Positions 1 through 6,327 of a DNA stretch of 7,501 bases are shown one piece after another. The notes beneath the pieces were generated by a model. The model ran no database searches. It was not told the DNA's origin and was given only the letters and a program-made list of their open reading frames with translations. Origin of the DNA: Bog-756 sp043784065 (GTDB taxonomy: Bacteria; Actinomycetota; Acidimicrobiia; Acidimicrobiales; RAAP-2); contig JAYVYR010000115.1 in the NCBI GenBank assembly GCA_043784065.1, positions 1 through 7,501 of the forward strand. The letters run 5' to 3'. Each line of letters begins with the position of its first letter. Positions within the stretch are counted from its first letter, which is position 1. Made by a program: the position numbers and the translations under genes.

Positions 1-2
1 CG

Positions 3-1871
3 CAGCTCGAGCGCTCGGTGTTGGAGAGCAAGGAGCGCGATGAGCTCCATGCGATCGCACAGGCCCTGTCTGTGAAGACCACCACCCGGACCAAGAAGGC
101 CGACATCATCGACGGCATCCTGAAGGCAACCGGAGTGGGCACCGACGAAGCCCCGGCCGCACCCGCCGCCCGAGTCCCACGGACGCCCCGCGGCCGTTCG
201 GCCAGTACATCGACGACCAACGGCGACCACGCCGATCCGGAAGCTCCGGCCCGCCGAGCCCCGGCCACCTTGTCGTTCGGACCGGACGACGACGTGGCGA
301 CTGCCTCGTCAGCAGCCCAATTCGACGATGGGTTCGACAGTGCCCCGGCCGCCAAGTCAGCCAAGGCGTCTGAGGACACTGGTACTTCGGAGGTTGGCGG
401 TCGCGGCCAGCAGGGCGGTGGCCAGGGTCGCCAGAACAACCAGGGCAACAGCCCTGGAAACCAGGGTCGCCAGAACAACCAGGGCGGCCGGAACCAGGGT
501 CGCCAGAACAACCAGGGCGGCCAGGGCAACAGCCCCGGAAACCAGGGCAACAACCAGGGCAACCGGAACAACCAGAACAGCCAGAACAACCAGGGCAACC
601 GGAACAACCAAAGCCAAGGCGGCGGTAACGACGACGTGGGCAACCGCCGCACGAACCGCCGGCGTCGCGGCCGCGAGCGTCCGGGCGGTCAAGAGGGCGA
701 CCTGCAGGGCGGCAACCAGGAGCAGCAGTACCAGGGCGAGCTCATACCCGTCAGCGGTCTGCTCGACCTGCGCGACGAGGGCTACGGATTCTTACGCTGT
801 GACGGTTATCTTGCCTCGTCCAAGGACGTGTACATCTCGATCAGCCAGGCCAAGCGGTTCGCCCTGCGCAAGGGCGACAGTGTCGAGGGCTTCTGCCGTC
901 CGGCCGGCACCACCGAGAAGTTTCCGGCTCTGCTCCAGATCGACAAGGTCTCGGGGATGGACCCTGAGGTGGCCCGCCTCCGCCCGCGATTCGAAGATCT
1001 GACCCCGCTCTTTCCCGACGAGCGGCTGCACCTCGAGATGTCGGGGGAGAAGGAGGATATGACGGCTCGGATCGTCGACCTCCTGTCGCCGATCGGCAAA
1101 GGCCAGCGCGGCCTCATCGTGTCGCCTCCGAAGGCAGGCAAGACCACGGTGATGAAGCACATCGCCCATTCCATCGAGGCCAACAATCCCGATGTCCACC
1201 TGATGGTCCTCCTGGTCGATGAGCGCCCGGAAGAGGTCACCGACATGCGCCGGTCGGTGAAGGGCGAGGTCATCGCCTCGACGTTCGACCGCCCGGCCGA
1301 TGAGCACACCGCTGTCGCCGAGTTGACCATCGAGCGGGCCAAGCGCCTGGTCGAGGCCGGCCGCGACGTCGTGATCATCCTGGACGGCATCACCCGGCTG
1401 GCCCGTGCCTACAACCTGGCGGCCCCGGCCACCGGCCGGATCATGTCGGGTGGCGTGGACTCGGGAGCGCTCTACCCGCCGAAGAAGTTCTTCGGTGCCG
1501 CCCGGAACATCGAGGAGGGCGGATCACTGACCATCCTTGCAACCGCCTTAGTGGAGACCGGGTCCAAGATGGACGAGGTCATCTTCGAGGAGTTCAAGGG
1601 CACCGGCAACATGGAACTTCGGCTCGACCGGCGGTTGGCTGAACGGCGGCTCTACCCGTCGATCGACGTCAATGCCAGCTCGACCCGCCACGAGGAGCTC
1701 TTGTTCGACCGATCGCAGCTCCAGCAGGTGTGGAAGCTCCGCCGAGTTCTCAATGCCCTGGCCAACGAAGGCAGCGCGGCCGCCGGTCTGGAGCTCCTGA
1801 TGGACAAGATCCGCACCACCGCCAGCAACGACGAGTTCCTGGCTGAAATCGCCAAGGGTCCGGCCACCTGA
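3..1871 (+). CDS. rho: Transcription termination factor Rho (5' end cut by window)
   Basis: ATP-dependent hexameric RNA helicase that ends transcription of untranslated RNA. The frame is open to the window edge, so the true start is probably just upstream; GTG at 18 is the first in-window start (617 residues, used for numbering). In order: a Rho_N SAP-like helical domain (about 1-40), an acidic/Ala-rich linker, an Asn/Gln/Gly repeat tract (about 130-205), an Arg patch (209-221), a cold-shock-like RNA-binding domain (about 241-300, GYGFLR at 255-260), then the ATPase. Walker A is SPPKAGKT with K375, and Walker B ends ILD with D456. The Q-loop region (GGVDSGALYPPKKFFGAARN), the R-loop region (ETGSKMDE) and arginine finger R557 are all present. 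It is longer than the 419-residue E. coli protein because of the N-terminal insertion, a feature known from actinobacterial Rho. The residue after the Walker B Asp is Gly457 where E. coli has Ser266. Family assignment is certain. Confidence 0.97.
   Translation, partial: QLERSVLESKERDELHAIAQALSVKTTTRTKKADIIDGILKATGVGTDEAPAAPAARVPRTPRGRSASTSTTNGDHADPEAPARRAPATLSFGPDDDVATASSAAQFDDGFDSAPAAKSAKASEDTGTSEVGGRGQQGGGQGRQNNQGNSPGNQGRQNNQGGRNQGRQNNQGGQGNSPGNQGNNQGNRNNQNSQNNQGNRNNQSQGGGNDDVGNRRTNRRRRGRERPGGQEGDLQGGNQEQQYQGELIPVSGLLDLRDEGYGFLRCDGYLASSKDVYISISQAKRFALRKGDSVEGFCRPAGTTEKFPALLQIDKVSGMDPEVARLRPRFEDLTPLFPDERLHLEMSGEKEDMTARIVDLLSPIGKGQRGLIVSPPKAGKTTVMKHIAHSIEANNPDVHLMVLLVDERPEEVTDMRRSVKGEVIASTFDRPADEHTAVAELTIERAKRLVEAGRDVVIILDGITRLARAYNLAAPATGRIMSGGVDSGALYPPKKFFGAARNIEEGGSLTILATALVETGSKMDEVIFEEFKGTGNMELRLDRRLAERRLYPSIDVNASSTRHEELLFDRSQLQQVWKLRRVLNALANEGSAAAGLELLMDKIRTTASNDEFLAEIAKGPAT
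396..737 (+). repeat. In-frame low-complexity Asn/Gln/Gly repeat tract in rho
   Basis: A 24-base unit encoding QGRQNNQG occurs three times, at 423-446, 462-485 and 495-518. A 21-base unit encoding QGNSPGN occurs at 441-461 and 522-542, with one silent C/T difference between copies. Degenerate NNQGN units continue to about 620. All copies are in the rho frame, so this is a coding repeat. It encodes a probably disordered segment followed by the Arg-rich patch NRRTNRRRRGRERPGG, expected to help hold RNA. It is not a CRISPR array: the spacing is irregular and the units share a reading frame. Confidence 0.85.
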
Positions 1872-1890
1872 CCCCTGATCCACCGCGCTC

Positions 1891-1918
1891 GTCGACAGGG
1901 TTAGACCCGTCGGTCGAC
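1891..1918. other. Inverted repeat upstream of rpmE
   Basis: The palindrome GTCGAC occurs at 1891-1896 and again at 1913-1918, enclosing a small stem GGGT/ACCC (1898-1901 with 1905-1908, loop TAG). In RNA the arms can fold into a bulged hairpin just after the rho stop. There is no T-run after it, so it is not a convincing intrinsic terminator. Because the right arm overlaps the -35-like element of the rpmE promoter candidate, it could equally be an operator. Structure is seen; function is a guess. Confidence 0.35.
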
Positions 1919-1941
1919 GTGAGGATCTGCTCCGCTAGACT
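1914..1941 (+). promoter_or_regulatory. Candidate rpmE promoter
   Basis: TCGACG (1914-1919) matches four of six positions of a TTGACA -35 element. After a 16-base spacer, TAGACT (1936-1941) fits the TANNNT form of actinobacterial -10 elements. A start near 1948 would give a leader of about 50 bases before rpmE. It is the best housekeeping-type match in this gap but is unproven. Confidence 0.4.
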
Positions 1942-1947
1942 GCAGAC

Positions 1948-1998
1948 CCTGCTCTCGGGTATCTCCCCGCTCCGGCAGCGCCACAACAGGAGAAGACC
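1948..1998 (+). promoter_or_regulatory. rpmE 5' leader with ribosome binding site; possible bL31 leader structure
   Basis: The Shine-Dalgarno AGGAG (1988-1992) sits 6 bases before the ATG at 1999, which decides the start. Upstream, CTGC (1949-1952) can pair with GCAG (1975-1978) around an inner stem CGGG/CCCG (1956-1959 with 1966-1969). Structured leaders that sense the ribosomal protein are known for bL31 genes in several phyla. Whether this one belongs to a known leader class I cannot tell from sequence alone. Confidence 0.35.
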
Positions 1999-2235
1999 AT
2001 GAAGACCGACATCCACCCCGAATACATCGAGTCCTCGGTGCGCTGCTCCTGCGGCAACACCTTCACGACGCGCTCGACCAAGCCCGAAATCACCCTTGAG
2101 TTGTGCAACGAATGCCACCCCTTTTACACAGGCAAGCAGAAGCTCGTCGACTCCGGCGGCCGTGTGGAGCGCTTCCAGCGTCGCTACGCAGCGAGCGGCC
2201 GGAAGAAGAAGCCGGCCGCGCCCACCGAGAGCTGA
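1999..2235 (+). CDS. rpmE: 50S ribosomal protein bL31, zinc-binding form
   Basis: Small protein of the large ribosomal subunit, located at the central protuberance and contributing to contact between the subunits. It has 78 residues, slightly longer than the usual 66-72 because of a basic, Lys/Pro/Ala-rich tail (GRKKKPAAPTES). The start MKTDIHPEY is typical of the family. Four cysteines, C16 and C18 (RCSCGN) and C36 and C39 (LCNEC), followed by HPFYTGKQK, mark the zinc-binding C+ form and not the zinc-free paralogue made under zinc limitation. It has its own strong ribosome binding site and a separate promoter candidate, so it is probably transcribed independently of rho. Assignment is certain. 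Confidence 0.97.
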   Translation: MKTDIHPEYIESSVRCSCGNTFTTRSTKPEITLELCNECHPFYTGKQKLVDSGGRVERFQRRYAASGRKKKPAAPTES

Positions 2236-2335
2236 ATCCGATGCTGTCCGGCACCTTGGCTGTCCGGATGCAACCCAGCGCTGAACTCCCAATGCCCCGA
2301 CCAGTGCATTGCGCAGGCGGCGCTACCCTTCTCCC
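2236..2335. other. rpmE-prfA intergenic region with short direct repeat
   Basis: The 9-mer GCTGTCCGG occurs at 2243-2251 and 2259-2267, a 16-base period. ATCCG (2236-2240) is complementary to CGGAT (2265-2269). There is no T-run and no clear terminator between rpmE and prfA. The repeat could be a protein-binding site, but it is short enough to be chance in GC-rich DNA. Confidence 0.3.
2324..2335 (+). promoter_or_regulatory. Candidate leaderless promoter (-10) of prfA
   Basis: TACCCT (2324-2329) fits the TANNNT -10 pattern and lies exactly 6 bases before the GTG at 2336, so transcription would begin at or next to the start codon. No Shine-Dalgarno sequence precedes this GTG. Leaderless mRNAs of this layout are common in Actinomycetota. 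I see no good -35 match at 16-18 bases, so confidence is moderate. Confidence 0.45.
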
Positions 2336-3412
<1,077 letters not shown>

Positions 3413-3422
3413 GTCGACGGTG

Positions 3423-4370
3423 ATGACGGACATCGGGGCCTCTGTCGCTGCTGGCGCCGCCGCACCGGGCGACCGGGCCAAATTGGTGGCCGAGGTGTCC
3501 GCCCGGGTCGGATCGTCGCGGGAAGCCGGCTGGATCGTGGACCACGCCATGGCCGCTGCTGCCTTCACCGCCCCACTCACCGCCCCAGTCACCGCCCCAC
3601 CGACCATTCCGTGGGCCGCGGCATTGGCCCTGGCCGATCGGCGGGCGGCGGGTGAGCCGCTGCAGTATGTGCTGGGGATTTGGGCATTCCGTTCCCTCGA
3701 GTTGGCCATCGACCGACGAGTCTTGATCCCCCGAGCGGAAACCGAACAGGTCGTGGAGGTTGCTCTGGGCGAGCTGGCACGGATTGCACGTGGCCGCTCG
3801 GCCGAGGACGGATCGCTGGTCTGTGTCGATCTGGGCACTGGGTCGGGAGCTATCGCCCTGGCCCTTGCCTCTGAGGGTGTCCCTTCCGGCCGGCCTCTCG
3901 AGGTCTGGGCCACAGATGCTTCGACTGATGCCCTGGACGTGGCCCGCGCCAACCGGGACGCCCTGGCTGCGTCTGACCCGGTGGCCGCCGGGCGGGTGAC
4001 GTTCGTCCAAGGATCGTGGTTCGACGCCCTGCCTGACCGATTGGTCCACCGGGTCGACCTCATCGTGTCCAATCCGCCCTATGTGGCCGAGGAGGAGTAC
4101 GACGACTTGGAGCCCACCGTGCGGGAATGGGAGCCCCGACAAGCGCTCGTCGCCGCTCGAGGGCGCAGCGGAGTTGCCGGTCTGGCCGACATCGAATCAG
4201 TGGTGGCCGGGAGCGGCGCCTGGTTGGCCCGGTCGGGTGTCCTGGTCGTCGAGCTGGCCCCGTCCCAGGCCTATGGGGCCATCGACGCCGCCCGACGGGC
4301 CGGGCTGTCCCGGGTCGAGACGGCACGCGACCTGGCCGGGCGGCTGCGCATGCTGGTCGCCGAGCGGTGA
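3423..4370 (+). CDS. prmC: Release factor glutamine methyltransferase PrmC (HemK)
   Basis: SAM-dependent enzyme that methylates the Gln of the GGQ motif in release factors, raising termination efficiency; its substrate RF1 is encoded directly upstream. It has 315 residues from ATG 3423 (GTG 3420 is an equally possible start), slightly above the usual 280-290. Visible parts are an N-terminal helical substrate-binding domain with GEPLQYVLG and VLIPRAETE (the family norm is PRPETE), SAM motif I VDLGTGSGAIALAL with DLGTGSG at 136-142, and the catalytic NPPY at 217-220 in LIVSNPPYVAEEEYDDLEP. The N-terminal domain contains an odd triple TAP tandem repeat. The gene ends in the GTGA overlap with the next start, indicating coupled translation. 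Confidence 0.95.
   Translation: MTDIGASVAAGAAAPGDRAKLVAEVSARVGSSREAGWIVDHAMAAAAFTAPLTAPVTAPPTIPWAAALALADRRAAGEPLQYVLGIWAFRSLELAIDRRVLIPRAETEQVVEVALGELARIARGRSAEDGSLVCVDLGTGSGAIALALASEGVPSGRPLEVWATDASTDALDVARANRDALAASDPVAAGRVTFVQGSWFDALPDRLVHRVDLIVSNPPYVAEEEYDDLEPTVREWEPRQALVAARGRSGVAGLADIESVVAGSGAWLARSGVLVVELAPSQAYGAIDAARRAGLSRVETARDLAGRLRMLVAER
3564..3599 (+). repeat. 12-base tandem repeat, three copies, in prmC
   Basis: Three head-to-tail 12-base units share the invariant core TCACCGCCCCA, starting at 3564, 3576 and 3588. They encode FTAP-LTAP-VTAP, and a partial echo follows (PPTIP). The repeat lies in the N-terminal helical domain, between GWIVDHAM and the AALALADRRAAGEPLQY segment. The 12-base unit keeps the frame, so copy number could change without breaking the gene. 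Confidence 0.85.
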
Positions 4371-5095
4371 CCCGTGTGCTGCAGGTGTCCGATCCGGCCA
4401 CGGTGCTTGAGGCGGCGGCAGCCTTGGCCGATGGGGCCGTGGTGGCCCTGCCCACCGACACGGTCTACGGGCTGGCCGTTGATCTGACCTTGCCCGAGGC
4501 CGTCGAACGGCTGTTCGCGTGCAAGGGCCGACCGGCCGACGTACCCGTTCCGATCCTGGTGGCCGGACGTGATCAGGTGGCCCTGGTGTGCGGCGAGTTG
4601 GAGGAGGCGGCCCGTGCCATGGCGGACCGATTCTGGCCCGGGCCTCTGACCCTGGTCGTGCCCCGTCGCCCCGGGTTCAGTGTCGACCTGGGTGGCCCAG
4701 ACTCGGCTCACCAGACGGTCGGCGTCCGCCGCCCCGACCACCCCGTGGTGGTGGCCCTGTGCGAACTCCTCGGGCCGTTGGCCGTTTCCAGCGCAAATCG
4801 GCACGGGGCAACGCCGGCCACCACGGCGACTGAGGTCGTGCGAGCCTTCATCGGCTCCGATCAGCCCACCGTGATCCTCGATGGTGGCACGTGCGACGGC
4901 GTACCCTCCACGGTGGTCGAATGCCGGGGACCTGTGTCACGCTGCCTCCGCGAGGGGGCTCTGCCCTGGTCGGTGTTGTACGACCCCGACGACCTTGACG
5001 ACCCCGATGGCATTGGACAGCCAGGGGCGGTGCCTGGACGCGGGGTTGACGGTGCAGGTCCCGGCGGGGGACACTTGGGGAGTGAAGCTCGTTGA
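4367..5095 (+). CDS. tsaC: L-threonylcarbamoyladenylate synthase (Sua5/YwlC/TsaC family)
   Basis: Makes threonylcarbamoyl-AMP from threonine, bicarbonate and ATP, the first step of the t6A modification at position 37 of tRNAs that read ANN codons. From GTG 4367 it has 242 residues. Motifs: PTDTVYGLA (29-37), K53 in CKGRP with PVPILV, PGPLTLVV (91-98), VGVRRPDHP, and SSAN (141-144) with RHGATPATT. These cover the YrdC fold. The core ends near W201. Residues 206-242 are a Sua5-unlike tail, first Asp-rich (YDPDDLDDPDG) then Gly/Pro-rich; it is too short for a Sua5 C-terminal domain. I chose GTG 4367 because it overlaps the prmC stop as GTGA and precedes VLQVSDPATV; upstream in-frame sequence lies inside prmC and looks non-family. 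The 3' end also contains the leuB promoter and leader-peptide start. Confidence 0.92.
   Translation: MTRVLQVSDPATVLEAAAALADGAVVALPTDTVYGLAVDLTLPEAVERLFACKGRPADVPVPILVAGRDQVALVCGELEEAARAMADRFWPGPLTLVVPRRPGFSVDLGGPDSAHQTVGVRRPDHPVVVALCELLGPLAVSSANRHGATPATTATEVVRAFIGSDQPTVILDGGTCDGVPSTVVECRGPVSRCLREGALPWSVLYDPDDLDDPDGIGQPGAVPGRGVDGAGPGGGHLGSEAR
5046..5075 (+). promoter_or_regulatory. Candidate promoter of the leader peptide-leuB-ilvE operon
   Basis: TTGACG (5046-5051) matches the -35 consensus in five of six positions. After 18 bases, GACACT (5070-5075) is a weak -10 with A, A and T at consensus positions 2, 4 and 6. It lies inside the last codons of the tsaC gene. The predicted transcription start coincides with the GTG at 5082, the same 6-base spacing seen at prfA, which would make the leader peptide leaderless. 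Confidence 0.45.
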
Positions 5096-5132
5096 GTTGT
5101 CCCGACGCGTTGCCGTAATCATTATCGAGTAG
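5082..5132 (+). CDS. Branched-chain amino acid leader peptide (attenuator peptide)
   Basis: The proposed peptide is MKLVELSRRVAVIIIE, 16 residues ending in TAG. Nine of its residues are Leu, Val or Ile, and the run Val-Ala-Val-Ile-Ile-Ile directly precedes the stop. The codons include GTT, GTA and ATT, which are uncommon in such GC-rich DNA. A strong hairpin begins at the last base of the stop codon and an intrinsic terminator follows about 30 bases later, ahead of leuB and ilvE. This is the layout of ilv/leu transcription attenuators, where scarcity of charged Val, Ile or Leu tRNA stalls the ribosome in the leader. The GTG overlaps the tsaC end by 14 bases. A longer version from ATG 5008 (41 residues) is possible; I prefer GTG because of the promoter spacing. 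Not matched to any database. Confidence 0.7.
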   Translation: MKLVELSRRVAVIIIE

Positions 5133-5158
5133 GCACATACCGCCCCCGGTGTGTGCCT
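5131..5158 (+). promoter_or_regulatory. Attenuator hairpin 1 (pause/anti-antiterminator candidate)
   Basis: GGCACATACC (5132-5141) pairs with GGTGTGTGCC (5148-5157) over 10 bp with one G-U, around a 6-base loop; A5131-T5158 can add an eleventh pair. The stem begins at the last base of the leader TAG stop, so a ribosome at the end of the leader would cover its left arm. The segment ACCGCCC (5139-5145), in the left arm and loop, is perfectly complementary to GGGCGGT (5177-5183), the 3' arm of the terminator. Hairpin 1 and that antiterminator are therefore mutually exclusive. Confidence 0.75.
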
Positions 5159-5162
5159 CTTG

Positions 5163-5187
5163 ACCGTCCACCTGGTGGGCGGTTTTT
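5163..5187 (+). terminator. Rho-independent terminator of the leuB leader (attenuator)
   Basis: ACCGTCCAC (5163-5171) pairs with GTGGGCGGT (5175-5183) over 9 bp with one G-U, around a CTG loop. A run of five T (5183-5187) follows. This is a textbook intrinsic terminator lying between a leader peptide and the biosynthetic gene leuB, with 117 bases of leader left before the start codon. Its position argues for conditional read-through control of the operon, though it may also stop transcripts arriving from tsaC. Confidence 0.85.
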
Positions 5188-5304
5188 CAATTGCCGCCAT
5201 TGCAGACACCGATAGACCGGCTGCAGGTGGCACCGGACAGAGCCGCTTCGAACAGACAACCTCCCCATCAACCTCTCCATCGAGAAGAGAAGGACAGCGG
5301 ACAA
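5188..5304 (+). promoter_or_regulatory. leuB proximal leader with ribosome binding site
   Basis: A gene-free 117-base stretch after the terminator. The only clear element is an AAGGA Shine-Dalgarno core (5290-5294) 10 bases before the GTG at 5305, within a purine-rich run. Upstream pyrimidine-rich sequence around 5270-5280 could weakly pair with this run. I see no other convincing structure. Confidence 0.5.
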
Positions 5305-6324
5305 GTGAGCAGCTACAAGGTTGGCGTGATCGGCGGCGACGGCATCGGCCCCGAAGTCACGGCTGAAGCCCTCAAGGTCGTCCGGGCCGCTGGGGTGGTC
5401 CTCGACACCACTGAATACGACCTGGGTGCCGACCGCTTCATCCGCACCGGCGAAGTGCTGCCCGACAGCGTGCTCGACGAACTCCATGGATTCGACGCCA
5501 TCCTGCTCGGTGCCATCGGTGCCCCGGTCGGCTCCACCGAGGTACCTCCGGGCACGTTGGAGCGGGGCATGCTGCTGCGCCTGCGTTTCGCTCTCGACCT
5601 CTACATCAACCTCCGGCCCTTCACCGGCGTTCCCGGCGCCCTTCACCCCGATTGCGACTTCATCGTGATCCGCGAGAACACCGAGGGCACGTACGCTGGC
5701 GAAGGCGGATTCTTGCGCAAAGGCACTCCTTTCGAGGTGGCCACCCAGGGCTCGGTCAACACCCGGCACGGTGTCGAGCGTTGTGCCCGCTTCGCCTTCG
5801 CATTGGCCGGGACCCGCCAGCGCAGTCATCTGACCCTGGTCCACAAGACGAACGTACTCACCTTCGCTGGCGACCTTTGGCAGCGAACGGTCGATGAGGT
5901 GGCACCGGACTTTCCGGATGTCAGTCGGGACTACAACCACGTCGATGCCGCCTGCATCTACCTGGTGGAGGATCCCGCCCGCTACGACGTGATCGTCACC
6001 GACAACCTGTTCGGCGACATCATCACCGACCTGGCCGGTGCCATTGCCGGTGGCATCGGCTACGCCGCCTCGGCCAATCTCAACCCCGACCGCACCGGGC
6101 CGTCGATGTTCGAGCCCGTACATGGGGCGGCCAACGACATCGCCGGCACCGGCAATGCCAACCCGGCTGCCGCCATTCGGTCGGCCGCTCTCATGCTCGA
6201 CTTCCTAGGCGAGGCTGACGCTTCGACCGCCGTCACCAATGCGGTCACCGAATTCATCAACTCCACACCCGACGTGACCCTCTCGACCTCCGAGATCGGC
6301 GACGCCATCGCAGAAAGGCTCTGA
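5305..6324 (+). CDS. leuB: 3-isopropylmalate dehydrogenase
   Basis: NAD-dependent oxidative decarboxylation of 3-isopropylmalate to 2-oxoisocaproate in leucine synthesis; enzymes of this type can also serve the citramalate route to isoleucine. It has 339 residues, near the short end for the family and as in actinobacterial LeuB. It opens with VGVIGGDGIGPEV. Substrate-site arginines lie in RGMLLRLRF and NLRPF, catalytic Y130 in ENTEGTYAGEGG and catalytic K181 in VHKTNV. Metal-binding aspartates are D214 (NHVDAA), D238 and D242 (FGDIITD). The NAD-binding segment EPVHGAANDIAGTGNANP carries an Asp consistent with NAD use. I chose GTG 5305 from its ribosome binding site and the family N-terminus; an in-frame start near 5191 would add unmatched sequence. 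ilvE follows after 3 bases. Confidence 0.95.
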   Translation: MSSYKVGVIGGDGIGPEVTAEALKVVRAAGVVLDTTEYDLGADRFIRTGEVLPDSVLDELHGFDAILLGAIGAPVGSTEVPPGTLERGMLLRLRFALDLYINLRPFTGVPGALHPDCDFIVIRENTEGTYAGEGGFLRKGTPFEVATQGSVNTRHGVERCARFAFALAGTRQRSHLTLVHKTNVLTFAGDLWQRTVDEVAPDFPDVSRDYNHVDAACIYLVEDPARYDVIVTDNLFGDIITDLAGAIAGGIGYAASANLNPDRTGPSMFEPVHGAANDIAGTGNANPAAAIRSAALMLDFLGEADASTAVTNAVTEFINSTPDVTLSTSEIGDAIAERL

Positions 6325-6327
6325 GCC

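Noticed and set aside
423..542. Regularly repeated 21-24 base units resembling a CRISPR or satellite array
   Set aside because: Units are in the rho frame, unevenly spaced, and encode the Asn/Gln/Gly tract; there are no unique spacers of constant length.
328..1002. 224-codon + strand frame inside rho, rich in Arg and Thr
   Set aside because: It is a frame-shifted reading of the rho repeat tract; its Arg/Thr repeats come from the same DNA units.
792..1550. Two TTA leucine codons in rho (792-794 and 1548-1550), as in bldA-type control
   Set aside because: TTA-based control is known from Streptomyces; two isolated rare codons in a housekeeping gene are weak evidence here.
2309..2335. Upstream TTG start for prfA adding MRRRRYPSP
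   Set aside because: Adds an Arg-rich stretch not typical of RF1, and GTG 2336 sits at a fitting distance from a TANNNT element.
4127..4366. Upstream in-frame extension of tsaC inside prmC
   Set aside because: The extra 80 codons read as Arg/Gly-rich shadow sequence of prmC; the family-like protein begins at GTG 4367 in the GTGA overlap.
5122..6123. 333-codon - strand frame opposite leuB
   Set aside because: Antisense to leuB and running through the attenuator hairpins; the composition looks like a reverse reading of leuB codons, with no recognisable domain.
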